Source: an uncultured Streptomyces sp.
GTDB lineage: Bacteria; Actinomycetota; Actinomycetes; Streptomycetales; Streptomycetaceae
Direction of reading: 5' to 3'
Assembly: GCF_947488945.1 (NCBI RefSeq)
Contig: NZ_CANLBS010000002.1
Coordinates: forward strand, 459,527 to 523,526
DNA length: 64,000 bases
Shown: one piece after another, positions 12,148-23,560 of the stretch
How the letters are laid out: each line of letters starts with the position of its first letter
Numbering within the stretch: the stretch's first letter is position 1
Position numbers and translations under genes: made by a program
The notes under the pieces: model-generated
Seen by the model: the letters and a program-made list of their open reading frames with translations, nothing else
Databases searched by the model: none
Told to the model about the DNA's origin: nothing

Positions 12148-14184
12148 TCAGAAGGTGAGCTTGAAACTGTTGATCTTGCCGGTGTCCGCCGCAGCGATGT
12201 CCTGGACCTTCAGCTTCCAGGTGCCGTTGGCCACCTCGGACGAGGCGTTGACCGTGTAGGTCGCCACCACGTTGTCCGCCGAGTCGCTCGACGAGGAGTT
12301 CTTCAGCCGGTAGGCGGTTCCGTCCGGGGCGACCAGGTCGACGACCAGGTCACCGCGGTAGGTGTGGGTGATGTTCACGCCGACCTGGAGGGTGCTGGGG
12401 GCGTTGCCGGTGATGCCGGTGACCGCCAGCGAACTGGTGACCGCGGCGCCGTTGTCCGGGATGGCGACCACGGTGCTGTTGGTGAACACCGTGCCGGTGG
12501 GGGGCGTCGTGCCGCCGCGGGTGCCGACGTTGATGCCGGCCCAGGCGTTCTGCACGGCGGTGTACTCGGCGCTCGTCGCCCCGTACAGCTCACTGGCGAC
12601 GGCGAGGGTGCCGGTGCGGGCGGCGGCATAGTTCGTCGTGGTGGTGAACTTGGTGGTGAGCGCCTTGAACCAGATCTGCAGCGCCTTGTCCCGGCCGATG
12701 CCGGTCACCGGGAGGCCGTCGGAGGTCGGCGAGTTGTAGGAGACGCCGTTGACGGTCTTCGCGCCGCTGCCCTCGGAGAGCAGGTAGAAGAAGTGGTTCG
12801 CCGGACCCGAGGAGTAGTGGACGTCGGCGCTGCCGATGCCCGAGTACCACGAGTCGTACGAGCCGCCGTCCTTGCTCGGCTTGTCCATGTAACGCAGCGG
12901 GGTGCCGTCGCCGTTGATGTTGATCTTCTCGCCGACGAGGTAGTCGCCCGGGTCGGCGGCGGTGTTGGAGTAGAACTCCACGCCCGCCGCGAAGATGTCG
13001 CTGGTCGCCTCGTTGAGGCCGCCGGACTCACCGCTGTAGACCAGGCCGGCCGTCGCGGCGGTGACGCCGTGCGTCATCTCGTGGGCGGCGACGTCCAGCG
13101 AGGTCAGCGGGGCGGCGTTGCCCGAGCCGTCGCCGTACGTCATGCAGAAGCAGCTGTCCTGCCAGAACGCGTTGACGTAGTTGTTGCCGTAGTGGACACG
13201 GGAGTAGGCGGCGACGCCGTTGCCCTTGATGCCGGTGCGGCCGTGCACGTTCTTGTAGTAGTCCCACGTCTCGGCCGCGCCGTAGTGCGCGTCCGCGCCG
13301 GCGGTCTCGACGTTGGTACCGACGCCGTTGCCCCAGACGTCGTCGGCGCCCGAGAAGAGCGTCCCGGTACCCGAGGTTCCGCGGTTCAGGTTGTACGTCT
13401 TGTGGCTGCCGCGGGTGGTGTCCGTCAGCGTGTACGCGCCGGCCGAGCCGGACGTGCCGAGGGTGACGGTGCCGCTGTACTGGGTGTTGCCGGTGCCGTT
13501 CTCCACGCCCTGCCACTCGAAGAGCTTGGCGCCCGAGGCGGCGTCGGTGACGACGTGCAGCTCGTTCGGGGTGCCGTCGTGCTGGAGTCCGCCGACCACG
13601 GTCTCGTACGCCAGCTTCGGCGTGCCGTCGGCCAGCCAGACCACCTTGCGGGGCGCGTCGCTCGCCGCGGTGGCCTTGGAACCCTCGGCCTTGGCGAGGC
13701 CGAGCGCCTGCTTCTCCGCGACGGCGGGGGCCACGTCGGCCGCCAGGTCGACGGCCTTCAGCTGGGCGGTGGTGGCCCTGGACGCCTTCGAGACGCTCTC
13801 GGTGGCACCGGCCTTGGCGGAGACGACGAGGTCCCCGCCGAGCACGGGCAGCCCGTCGAGGGTGCGCTCGTAGCGGGTGTGGGTGGTGCCGTCGACGTCC
13901 TGGACCACGTCCCGGACGACCAGCTTCTCCTTGGCTCCCAGGCCGAGTTCGGCGGCGGTGGCCGCCTTGGCGGCGTCGGCCTTCTTGATCAGCGCGGTGC
14001 GCTGTGCGGGGGAGAGCGGGGCCGGCAGCGCGCCGGGGTCGGCCTTGCCGAGGGCCGGGGCGGCGGCGGGTGCGCCGACCGGGGTGGCGGTCGCCGAACC
14101 GGAGGTGACGCCTACGGCGACGAGAGCGGCTGCGGCTATCAGAGCGCCGGTCGCGGTGGCACGACGGCTGTGCGTGGATCTCAC
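12148..14184 (-). CDS. Secreted M4 (thermolysin-like) metalloprotease with P domain
   Basis: Pre-pro-metalloprotease of 678 aa. A signal peptide (basic MRSTHSRRATATG, then an Ala/Val-rich core) and an FTP/PepSY-type propeptide of ~200 residues precede the thermolysin domain. Zinc ligands and catalytic Glu are in VAAHEMTHGVT (HExxH), the third ligand is in GGLNEATSDI, and the transition-state His is in SGPANHFFYL. The C-terminal ~115 residues (from FTNSTVVAIPDNG) form a proprotein-convertase P domain, which usually aids folding or substrate contact. The product should be extracellular and self-processed. The gene stands alone, convergent with glgP. The exact substrate is unknown. Confidence 0.94.
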   Translation of the reverse strand: MRSTHSRRATATGALIAAAALVAVGVTSGSATATPVGAPAAAPALGKADPGALPAPLSPAQRTALIKKADAAKAATAAELGLGAKEKLVVRDVVQDVDGTTHTRYERTLDGLPVLGGDLVVSAKAGATESVSKASRATTAQLKAVDLAADVAPAVAEKQALGLAKAEGSKATAASDAPRKVVWLADGTPKLAYETVVGGLQHDGTPNELHVVTDAASGAKLFEWQGVENGTGNTQYSGTVTLGTSGSAGAYTLTDTTRGSHKTYNLNRGTSGTGTLFSGADDVWGNGVGTNVETAGADAHYGAAETWDYYKNVHGRTGIKGNGVAAYSRVHYGNNYVNAFWQDSCFCMTYGDGSGNAAPLTSLDVAAHEMTHGVTAATAGLVYSGESGGLNEATSDIFAAGVEFYSNTAADPGDYLVGEKININGDGTPLRYMDKPSKDGGSYDSWYSGIGSADVHYSSGPANHFFYLLSEGSGAKTVNGVSYNSPTSDGLPVTGIGRDKALQIWFKALTTKFTTTTNYAAARTGTLAVASELYGATSAEYTAVQNAWAGINVGTRGGTTPPTGTVFTNSTVVAIPDNGAAVTSSLAVTGITGNAPSTLQVGVNITHTYRGDLVVDLVAPDGTAYRLKNSSSSDSADNVVATYTVNASSEVANGTWKLKVQDIAAADTGKINSFKLTF

Positions 14185-14786
14185 GCGGACTCCTTCTGCG
14201 AGGGGGGTACCACCGGTCCTGGGGAGACCGGAGGACGGAGCAGCGGTGCGTGGAACGACCGAAGAGTGCCAGCCGTGGACCTGGCCTGTCAGGACCGCGT
14301 CAATAGAATGGCCGGAAGTCGTCCGGTGTCGGAACGGCCGTGTTCGTTAAGCGGACGTTTCGGCGATCTTGCGCCGTACGACACCAGGAAGCCCTTTCCG
14401 CGCCTGTTCACCGAGAACGCCGCGGGCGGACCCGGCCCGGCCCGTGTGAACGCCGCGTGGCGGCCCCGCCGCATTCCGGTGGCTGAGACGCTCACCCCCG
14501 GTGGCCCATAACCAGCCACGGGCGGACACCCGTTCGCCGCTGGACGCGTCCGGCCCGAGCCCCCTCGCGACAGGCCGCCGGGGACGGCGCGACGCCCTGC
14601 TTGTGCAGTTGGTGGGATGGCGATCACGGACATGTCGCGCCGGCGTCGTCGGAACTGCCGTGGCCGGAGCAGAGGTGTGCGGCTGCCGGCCGGGCTGCTC
14701 CTGCTGCTCGTGAACATCTCGTTGCCGAATCCCGATCACGTCACTCGTTCCGTCGATACTGAACTGACCGGGGCGATCACGGAGCG
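14185..14786. other. Intergenic region upstream of M4 protease and TauE genes
   Basis: This 600-bp divergent region holds short ORFs that look like chance reading frames (no ribosome site, Arg/Pro-rich). It should contain the protease promoter. I see no clear repeat or conserved element. Confidence 0.5.
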
Positions 14787-15581
14787 GTGGGGGCAGCGGT
14801 GGAGTGGACGATCTGGGCCGGGTTCGCGGCCGGTCTGCTGATCTCGACGGTGACCGTTCCGGTCGGTGTGTCCGGGGCGGTCTTCCTTCTGCCGGTGCAG
14901 CTCAGCGTGCTGGGTGTGCCGAGCCCCGCGGTCACGCCGACGAACCTGCTGTTCAATGTGGTGGCCGGGCCAGGCGCACTCTGGCGCTACCGCCGCGATG
15001 GCGCTCTGCGCGGCGGACTGGCCCGGTGCCTCGTCGCGTGGACACTGCCCGGCGTCGTCGCAGGCGCCGCCGTCCGCGTCTTCGCCCTCCCCGGCCCCGG
15101 CGTCTTTCGCGTCCTGGTCGCCGCCTTTCTGCTGCCGCTCGGTGCCTGGCTGTGCCTGCGCACCCTGTGCCCGGCCCGGCGTCGGCAGGACGCGGACGAG
15201 CCGTCGGCGTGCGCTCTCGCGGCTCTCGCCCTGACGGTCGGGGTGGTCGGCGGAATCTACGGGATCGGCGGCGGTTCCCTGCTCGGGCCCGTCCTTGCCG
15301 CGCGCGGCATGCCCATGGCCCGTATCGCACCGGCCACCCTCGCCGCGACCTTCACCACCTCCTGTGCCGGGGCCGCCGCGTACGCGCTGCTGGCCCTGGC
15401 GAGCCCCGGGCCCGTCTCCCCCGACTGGTGGCTGGGCGTGGCCTGCGGCGTCGGCGGGCTGATCGGCGGCTACCTCGGCGCACGTCTCCAACCGCACCTG
15501 CCCGAAACCACGCTGCGGCTCCTGCTCGGTACCCTCGCCGCCGCCCTCGGCGCGGTGTACGCCGCCCAGGCACTGACCTGA
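14787..15581 (+). CDS. TauE/SafE-family membrane permease
   Basis: Polytopic membrane protein (264 aa from the first GTG) with about seven to eight hydrophobic segments. It has the family's two-fold repeat, each half with a Gly/Pro-rich loop: VGVSGAVFLLPVQ with TPTNLLFNVVAGPG, and GGIYGIGGGSLLGPVLAA with TLAATFTTSCAGAAAY. Members export or import small anions such as sulfite, sulfoacetate or organosulfonates; the substrate is not readable here. The start may be the GTG at 14799 (MEWTIWAGFAAG), which has better spacing from the upstream purine run. The gene is monocistronic and convergent with the ABC exporter. Confidence 0.85.
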   Translation: MGAAVEWTIWAGFAAGLLISTVTVPVGVSGAVFLLPVQLSVLGVPSPAVTPTNLLFNVVAGPGALWRYRRDGALRGGLARCLVAWTLPGVVAGAAVRVFALPGPGVFRVLVAAFLLPLGAWLCLRTLCPARRRQDADEPSACALAALALTVGVVGGIYGIGGGSLLGPVLAARGMPMARIAPATLAATFTTSCAGAAAYALLALASPGPVSPDWWLGVACGVGGLIGGYLGARLQPHLPETTLRLLLGTLAAALGAVYAAQALT

Positions 15582-15729
15582 TTCCGGGACGGCCGGCTCA
15601 GTGGCCGCCCCGATCCCGAACAGCGCGGCGACGACGAACAGGGCGATGGAGCGGGCGACGGGCGAGGCAGAACTCTCGGAAACAGGGGAGGAACTGTCCA
15701 CGGAGTCGCGGAACCCGCAGCGCCGTCAC

Positions 15730-17646
15730 TCAGGCCAGGCTCTCCCTCCACGCCTGGTGCAGACCGGCGAACCGGCCCTCCGCGCCGATGAGTTCGGCGG
15801 GGGTGCCGTCCTCCACGACGCGGCCGTGCTCCATCACCAGGACCCGGTCCGCGATCTCCACCGTGGACAGCCGGTGGGCGATGACCACCGCCGTCCGGCC
15901 GTGCAGCACCGTGTCCATCGCCTGCTGCACCGCCCGCTCGCCGGGGACGTCCAGCGAACTGGTCGCCTCGTCCAGGATCAGCACCGCCGGGTCGGCCAGC
16001 AGGGCGCGGGCGAACGCCACCAACTGCCGCTGACCGGCGGAGATCCGGCCACCGCGCTTGCGCACGTCGGTGTCGTACCCCTCCGGGAGCGCGGTGATGA
16101 AGTCGTGCGCGCCGATCGCCTTCGCCGCACGCTCGATCATGCCGGGGGTGGCGTCCGGGCGGCCGATCGCGATGTTCTCCGCGACCGTCCCGGAGAACAG
16201 GAACGCCTCCTGCGTCACCATGACCACCCCGCGCCGCAGCTCCGGCACCGCCAGGTCCCGCAGGTCCACGCCGTCCAGCAGCACCCGCCCCTGCGAGGGG
16301 TCGTAGAACCGGGCCAGCAGCTTCGCCAGGGTCGACTTGCCCGCGCCCGTCGAACCGACGACCGCGACCGTCTGGCCGGCCGGGACCGTCAGGTCGAAGC
16401 GGGGCAGCACCTCGCCCCCCGTGCGGTAGCCGAAGCTCACCCCGTCGAAGACGACCTCGCGGCCCCGCTCCCGTCCCCCGGTCGGCGGCAGTTCCTTCGG
16501 AGCGGCCGGTTCCGGGACGGTCGGCGTCTGCGCCAGCAGACCGGCGATCTTCTGCAGCGAGGCGGAGGCCGACTGGTAGGAGTTGAGGAACATCGCCAGC
16601 CGGTCGATCGGGTCGTACAGCCGCCGCACGTACAGCACCGCCGCCGCCAGCACGCCGAGCGCCAGCGTGCCGTCCGCCACCCGGTACGCGCCCCAGAGCA
16701 CCATGCCCGCGACCGCGGTGTTGGCGACCAGACGGGAACCGACGACGTACCGCGCCATCTCCAGCAGCGCGTCGCCGTTGGCCCGCTCGTGGCGGTGGTT
16801 CAGCACCGCGAACTCGGCGTCGTTGGCCCGCTCCCGGCGGAACGCCTGCACCGGCCGGATGCCGTTCATCGTCTCCGCGAACTTCACGATGACCGCCGCC
16901 ATCGCCGTGGAGCGCTCCGCGTACGCCCGCACCGCCCGCCGCTGGTACACCCGCACCAGCAGGTAGAGCGGCCCGAACGACAGCACCGCGATCGCGCCGA
17001 TGCCGAGGTCCAGCCAGAGCAGCATCCCCGAGATGAACACGAACGACAGGACGACGCCGATCAGTTCCTGGAGCCCTTCGCCCAGCAACTCCCGCAGCGA
17101 CTCCACGTCCGTGGTGGAGCGGGAGATCAGCCGGCCGGAGGTGTACCGCTCGTGGAAGTCGACGCTGAGCGCCTGCGCGTGCCGGAAGATCCGGCCGCGC
17201 AGGTCGAGCAGCACGTCCTGGTTGATCCGGGCGGCCGCCCGTACGAAGCCGTACTGGAACGCCCCGCCCGCCGCCGCGCACAGCGCGTACCCCACGGCCA
17301 CCGCGACCAGCGGCCCGTGGTCGGCGTCGCGGAAGGCGGGCACGGCGGTGTCGATGGCGTACGCCACCAGCAGCGGGCCCCCCTGGGTGGCGGCCTGCTG
17401 CACCAGCAGCAGGAGCGCCGCGCACACCACCCGCAGCCGCATCGGCCGCAGCAGGGAGCGCAGCAGCCGGCCGGTGGCGCCGGGCGGGGTGGGCAGGTCG
17501 TCCCGGTCGAAGGAGTCGTCGGGCTCCGGGCGGGGCCCGGTGCCGCCGGCGACGCCCGCCGCCTCCGGAGCCCCGGGGACCCGCGGGTCCTGAGCGGCGG
17601 TGCCCGGCGCGCCGGGGGTGCTGGTCGTGCCGGTGGTACTGGTCAC
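15730..17646 (-). CDS. ABC exporter half-transporter, consensus catalytic site (subunit B)
   Basis: Fused membrane/ATPase half-transporter of 638 aa. A Gly/Pro-rich, acidic N-terminal extension (~65 residues) precedes six membrane helices. The nucleotide-binding domain has Walker A VVGSTGAGKSTL, signature ISAGQRQ (a variant of LSGGQ), Walker B VLILDEATSSLD with the catalytic Glu, and H-loop VIAHRLST. The GTG at 17646 overlaps the upstream gene's stop (GTGA), so the two are translationally coupled. With its partner it forms a heterodimeric exporter of the BmrCD/TM287-288 kind. Substrate unknown; drug, lipid or peptide are all possible. Confidence 0.92.
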   Translation of the reverse strand: MTSTTGTTSTPGAPGTAAQDPRVPGAPEAAGVAGGTGPRPEPDDSFDRDDLPTPPGATGRLLRSLLRPMRLRVVCAALLLLVQQAATQGGPLLVAYAIDTAVPAFRDADHGPLVAVAVGYALCAAAGGAFQYGFVRAAARINQDVLLDLRGRIFRHAQALSVDFHERYTSGRLISRSTTDVESLRELLGEGLQELIGVVLSFVFISGMLLWLDLGIGAIAVLSFGPLYLLVRVYQRRAVRAYAERSTAMAAVIVKFAETMNGIRPVQAFRRERANDAEFAVLNHRHERANGDALLEMARYVVGSRLVANTAVAGMVLWGAYRVADGTLALGVLAAAVLYVRRLYDPIDRLAMFLNSYQSASASLQKIAGLLAQTPTVPEPAAPKELPPTGGRERGREVVFDGVSFGYRTGGEVLPRFDLTVPAGQTVAVVGSTGAGKSTLAKLLARFYDPSQGRVLLDGVDLRDLAVPELRRGVVMVTQEAFLFSGTVAENIAIGRPDATPGMIERAAKAIGAHDFITALPEGYDTDVRKRGGRISAGQRQLVAFARALLADPAVLILDEATSSLDVPGERAVQQAMDTVLHGRTAVVIAHRLSTVEIADRVLVMEHGRVVEDGTPAELIGAEGRFAGLHQAWRESLA

Positions 17647-19448
17647 GGGGTCGCGCCTTCCTCGACGGCGGTGCGTCCGGCGCCCGACATCAGCCAGGCG
17701 TACTCCGGGCTCCCGCGCAGCAGTTCCTGATGGGTGCCGACCGCGGTGATCCGGCCGCCGGACAGCAGCGCCACCCGGTCGGCCAGCATCACGGTCGACG
17801 GGCGGTGGGCCACGATCACCGCCGTGGTGTCCTCCAGCACCCGTCGCAGGGCGGCCTCGACCCGCGCCTCGGTGTGCACGTCCAGCGCCGACAGCGGGTC
17901 GTCCAGCACCAGGAAGCGGGGCCGTCCCACCACCGCGCGGGCCAGCGCCAGCCGTTGGCGCTGACCGCCGGACAGGCTCAGCCCCTGCTCGCCGACCTCG
18001 GTGTGCAGGCCGTCGGGCAGCGCGTCGACGAAGTCGGCCTGCGCGACCGCCAGGGCCCGCCGCAGCGCCTCCTCGTCGGCGCCGCCGGACGCGCCCATGG
18101 CCACGTTCTCGCCGACGGTCGCGGAGAAGAGCGTCGGCTCCTCGAAGGCGACCGACACCAGCTCGCGCAGCCGGGAGCGGTCCATCGCGGCGATGTCCTC
18201 GCCGTCCAGGGTGATCCGGCCGCCGGTGATCTCGTGCAGCCGCGGCACCAGCGCGGTCAGGGTCGTCTTGCCCGATCCGGTGGCGCCGACCAGCGCCATC
18301 GTCTCGCCCGGCCGCACATGCAGGTCCACCCCGCCGAGCACCGGCACGGAACCGGGCGCCGCGTCCGGGTAGCGGAAGGAGACGTCCTCGAACCGCATGC
18401 CCCCGGCGGGCCCCTCCGCCCCGGCCGACGCGGTCCGCGCGGGGGCCGACTCCACTTCCTCGGCCACGTCCATGACCTCGAAGTACCGGTCCGTCGCGGT
18501 CGCCGCCTCCTGGCTCATCGCGAGCAGGAAGCCGATCGACTCCACCGGCCAGCGCAGCGCCAGGGCCGTCGAGAGGAACGCCACCAGCGTCCCCGCCGAC
18601 AGGTCCCCGTCGGCCACCTGGACCGTACCGAGCACCAGCGCCGCCCCGATCGCCAGCTCCGGGACGGACATGATCAGCGCCCAGATCCACGCCAGCAGGC
18701 GCGCCTTGGCCAGTTCGGTGCCCCGCAGCTTCCGGGACAGCTCCCGGAACGCCAGCGCCTGGCTGCGGTGGCGGCCGAACCCCTTGACGATCCGGATGCC
18801 GAGCACGCTCTCCTCGACCACCGTCGTCAGGTCGCCGACCTGGTCCTGGGCCCGACGGGCGACCAGCGCGTACTTCGTCTCGAACACCGAGCTCAGCACC
18901 ACCAGCGGCACCGCCGGCGCCAGCAGCACCAGCCCCAGCGTCCAGTCCTGCGCGAAGAGGATCACGAACCCGATCACCAGCGTGGAGGCGTTGACCAGCA
19001 GGAAGGTCAGCGGGAACGCCAGGAACATCCGCAGCAGCATCAGGTCCGTGGTGCCGCGCGACAGCAACTGCCCCGACGGCCAGCGGTCGTGGAACGCCAC
19101 CGGGAGCCGTTGCAGCCGCCGGTACAGCGCGGCCCGCAGCGACGCCTCCACCCCCGCGAGCGGCCGGGCCACCAGCCACCGCCGGAGCCCGAACAGCACG
19201 GCCTCCAGGACGCCGAGCAGCAGGAGCCAGAGGGCTCCCAGCCACACCCCGCCCGGGTCGCGGCGGGCGACCGGGCCGTCCACGATCCACTTCAGCACCA
19301 GCGGGATGACCAGGCCGAGACAGGAGGCGACCACGGCGACGACCGCCGCCGAGAGCCAACGCGCGCGCACCTGACGGACGGAGGGCCACAATCGCCACAA
19401 CGAGCGCACGGCGGACCGGTCCGTGGGCTCAGCAAGTTCTTCGGGCAT
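17643..19448 (-). CDS. ABC exporter half-transporter, degenerate catalytic site (subunit A)
   Basis: First gene of the pair, 601 aa: six-helix membrane domain (about residues 25-310), then an ATPase domain with Walker A LVGATGSGKTTL, signature LSGGQRQRLALARA and H-loop IVAHRPST. Walker B reads FLVLDDPLSALD: the catalytic Glu after the Walker B Asp is Asp. That is the hallmark of the degenerate site in heterodimeric exporters, in which hydrolysis occurs mainly at the consensus site. Stop and downstream start overlap, implying 1:1 synthesis. The nearest upstream gene is glgX, 134 bp away on the same strand, with a hairpin between. Confidence 0.92.
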   Translation of the reverse strand: MPEELAEPTDRSAVRSLWRLWPSVRQVRARWLSAAVVAVVASCLGLVIPLVLKWIVDGPVARRDPGGVWLGALWLLLLGVLEAVLFGLRRWLVARPLAGVEASLRAALYRRLQRLPVAFHDRWPSGQLLSRGTTDLMLLRMFLAFPLTFLLVNASTLVIGFVILFAQDWTLGLVLLAPAVPLVVLSSVFETKYALVARRAQDQVGDLTTVVEESVLGIRIVKGFGRHRSQALAFRELSRKLRGTELAKARLLAWIWALIMSVPELAIGAALVLGTVQVADGDLSAGTLVAFLSTALALRWPVESIGFLLAMSQEAATATDRYFEVMDVAEEVESAPARTASAGAEGPAGGMRFEDVSFRYPDAAPGSVPVLGGVDLHVRPGETMALVGATGSGKTTLTALVPRLHEITGGRITLDGEDIAAMDRSRLRELVSVAFEEPTLFSATVGENVAMGASGGADEEALRRALAVAQADFVDALPDGLHTEVGEQGLSLSGGQRQRLALARAVVGRPRFLVLDDPLSALDVHTEARVEAALRRVLEDTTAVIVAHRPSTVMLADRVALLSGGRITAVGTHQELLRGSPEYAWLMSGAGRTAVEEGATP

Positions 19449-19534
19449 CAGGGGCGATCCTAAGGTTCACCACTGACATCGCTCAGCTGGTTTTTCCGCC
19501 GTTCCGGGACGGCCCCGCAGCTCAGGGGCGTGCA

Positions 19535-19568
19535 CCGGCGCACAGCCCTCTCGTGTGCCGTGCGCCGG
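19535..19568 (-). terminator. Hairpin downstream of glgX
   Basis: Inverted repeat with 9-bp arms CCGGCGCAC / GTGCGCCGG and a 16-nt loop, 15 nt beyond the glgX stop on the minus strand. It separates glgX from the ABC exporter genes. It is moderately strong only. Confidence 0.5.
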
Positions 19569-19582
19569 GCGGACCCCGTGCC

Positions 19583-21910
<2,328 letters not shown>

Positions 21911-22061
21911 ACCCGGCCTCCCGCGGCTCATGGGACAGGCACCGGCGGAGCGCCCACGGCGTCCCGGCCGTGGCCTCCCCGGTGAAGTCCTCCCCCCTGT
22001 TCTGCCCACCCGGGGGCCCGCACTCACGTTTCCCCCGACCGGCCCTCCTCGTTGGTGGTGC

Positions 22062-23285
22062 GTGAACCACGTAGCGAAGAGAGCACGGACCTGTTCGGCC
22101 GCCGTGCTGACCTGGGCGGGGCTGCTGACCCTGCCGGCCGTACTGACCGGATGCACCGACGGTGTACCGCTCATCAACGCGAAACCGCGCGCACCGCAGG
22201 ACGCGATCCGCGTCGTACCCGGGGACGGGGCGAAGGGCGTCCGCGCGGACGCCCCGCTGGAGGTGACCGTCCCGGACGGACGACTGGAACGGGTGAAGGT
22301 GGTCCGGATCGAGGACGCGCAGCAGGAGGAGGTGACCGGCCGGGTCTCCGGGGACGGCCGCACCTGGCGGCCCGCCGGCGCCGCCGCCCGGCTGAAGCTC
22401 GCCGCCAAGTACAGCGTCGACGCCGTCGCGGTGGACGGGGCGGGACACCGCTCCGCCCGCCACACGACGTTCACCACGGTCGTCCCCGGCGACCGCTTCA
22501 TCGGGTACTTCAAGCCGGAGAACCGCTCCACCGTGGGCACCGGCATGATCGTCTCCTTCGACTTCAACCGGCCGATCACCGACCGCGCGGCCGTCCAACG
22601 GGCGATCCGGGTCACCGCGGACCCGGCCGTCGAGGTCGTCGGCCACTGGTTCGGGAAGGAGCGGCTGGACTTCCGCCCCCAGGAGTACTGGGACCCCGGC
22701 ACCGAGGTCACCGTGGACATCGGACTGCGGGACGTGGAAGGCGCCCCCGGCGTGTTCGGCAGCCAGCGCAAGACGGTCCGCTTCACCGTCGGACGGTCCC
22801 AGGTCTCGCTGGTCGACGCGGAGGAGAAGACCATGGAGGTCCGGCGCGACGGCGAACTGCTGAGCACCGTCCCCATCTCCGCGGGCGCCCCGTCCACGAC
22901 GACGTACAACGGGAAGATGGTGGTCAGCGAGCTGCACGAGGTGACGCGGATGAACGGCGACACCGTCGGCTTCGGCGGGGAGTACGACATCAAGGACGTC
23001 CCGCACGCCATCCGCCTCACCACGACCGGCACGTTCCTGCACGGCAACTACTGGTCCCCGCCCGACACGTTCGGCTCGATCAACACCAGCCACGGCTGCG
23101 TCGGGCTGCGGGACGTGAAGGGCGGCAGCGCCGACACCCCGGCCGGCTGGTTCTTCGACCGCACCCTGATCGGCGACGTCGTCGAAGTGGTCAACTCCGA
23201 AGACAAGACGGTCGCCCCGGACAACGGCCTCAGCGGCTGGAACCTCCCCTGGCCGGCCTGGAAGGCGGCGTCCGCGCTGCGCTGA
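22062..23285 (+). CDS. L,D-transpeptidase lipoprotein (first of a tandem pair)
   Basis: Cell-wall L,D-transpeptidase (407 aa) that makes 3-3 cross-links in peptidoglycan. The GTG start gives a short signal peptide ending in the lipobox LTGC (Cys about 27), so the protein is anchored outside the membrane. Two Ig-like domains (about residues 40-250) precede the YkuD catalytic domain. Its Cys motif is NTSHGCVGLRD and its upstream His lies in FLHGNYW. This is the Ldt-Mt2 layout of M. tuberculosis. The ribosome site is weak (GGTGG). It is followed 275 bp downstream by a close paralogue. The frame is open further upstream, but those residues have no signal-like composition. Confidence 0.92.
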   Translation: MNHVAKRARTCSAAVLTWAGLLTLPAVLTGCTDGVPLINAKPRAPQDAIRVVPGDGAKGVRADAPLEVTVPDGRLERVKVVRIEDAQQEEVTGRVSGDGRTWRPAGAAARLKLAAKYSVDAVAVDGAGHRSARHTTFTTVVPGDRFIGYFKPENRSTVGTGMIVSFDFNRPITDRAAVQRAIRVTADPAVEVVGHWFGKERLDFRPQEYWDPGTEVTVDIGLRDVEGAPGVFGSQRKTVRFTVGRSQVSLVDAEEKTMEVRRDGELLSTVPISAGAPSTTTYNGKMVVSELHEVTRMNGDTVGFGGEYDIKDVPHAIRLTTTGTFLHGNYWSPPDTFGSINTSHGCVGLRDVKGGSADTPAGWFFDRTLIGDVVEVVNSEDKTVAPDNGLSGWNLPWPAWKAASALR

Positions 23286-23332
23286 GGAGAGGGACGGCGC
23301 CGGGCGGGGCGGGCGGGAGGGCGGTGTAGGTC

Positions 23333-23354
23333 GGAGGGGTCCGTGAACCCCTCC
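23333..23354 (+). terminator. Hairpin between the L,D-transpeptidase genes
   Basis: Arms GGAGGGGT / ACCCCTCC with a 6-nt loop, flanked by further complementary G-rich and C-rich runs, 48 nt after the first gene's stop. It probably ends that transcript, or attenuates read-through to the second gene. Confidence 0.55.
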
Positions 23355-23560
23355 CGCGCCCCGCCCTCCGCTCCTCCCGGCCCTCGCCCGCCACCCCCTG
23401 CCACCTGCACATGTACACCAAGAAGTTGGGACTGAACGGTGACATGGGCGCGTCCTTTTCCCGACGTTCCGTGTGGTTCCCTGTCGCTGGGCGCGCATGT
23501 GCAGCGCGCGGGGAGTGCGGGGCCGGGTGGGGCCAAGCCGTGCGAAGGGGAGACACCGCG

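Noticed and set aside
14501..14841. Short rightward frames between the M4 protease and the TauE gene
   Set aside because: No ribosome site or recognisable protein features; probably chance frames in GC-rich DNA.
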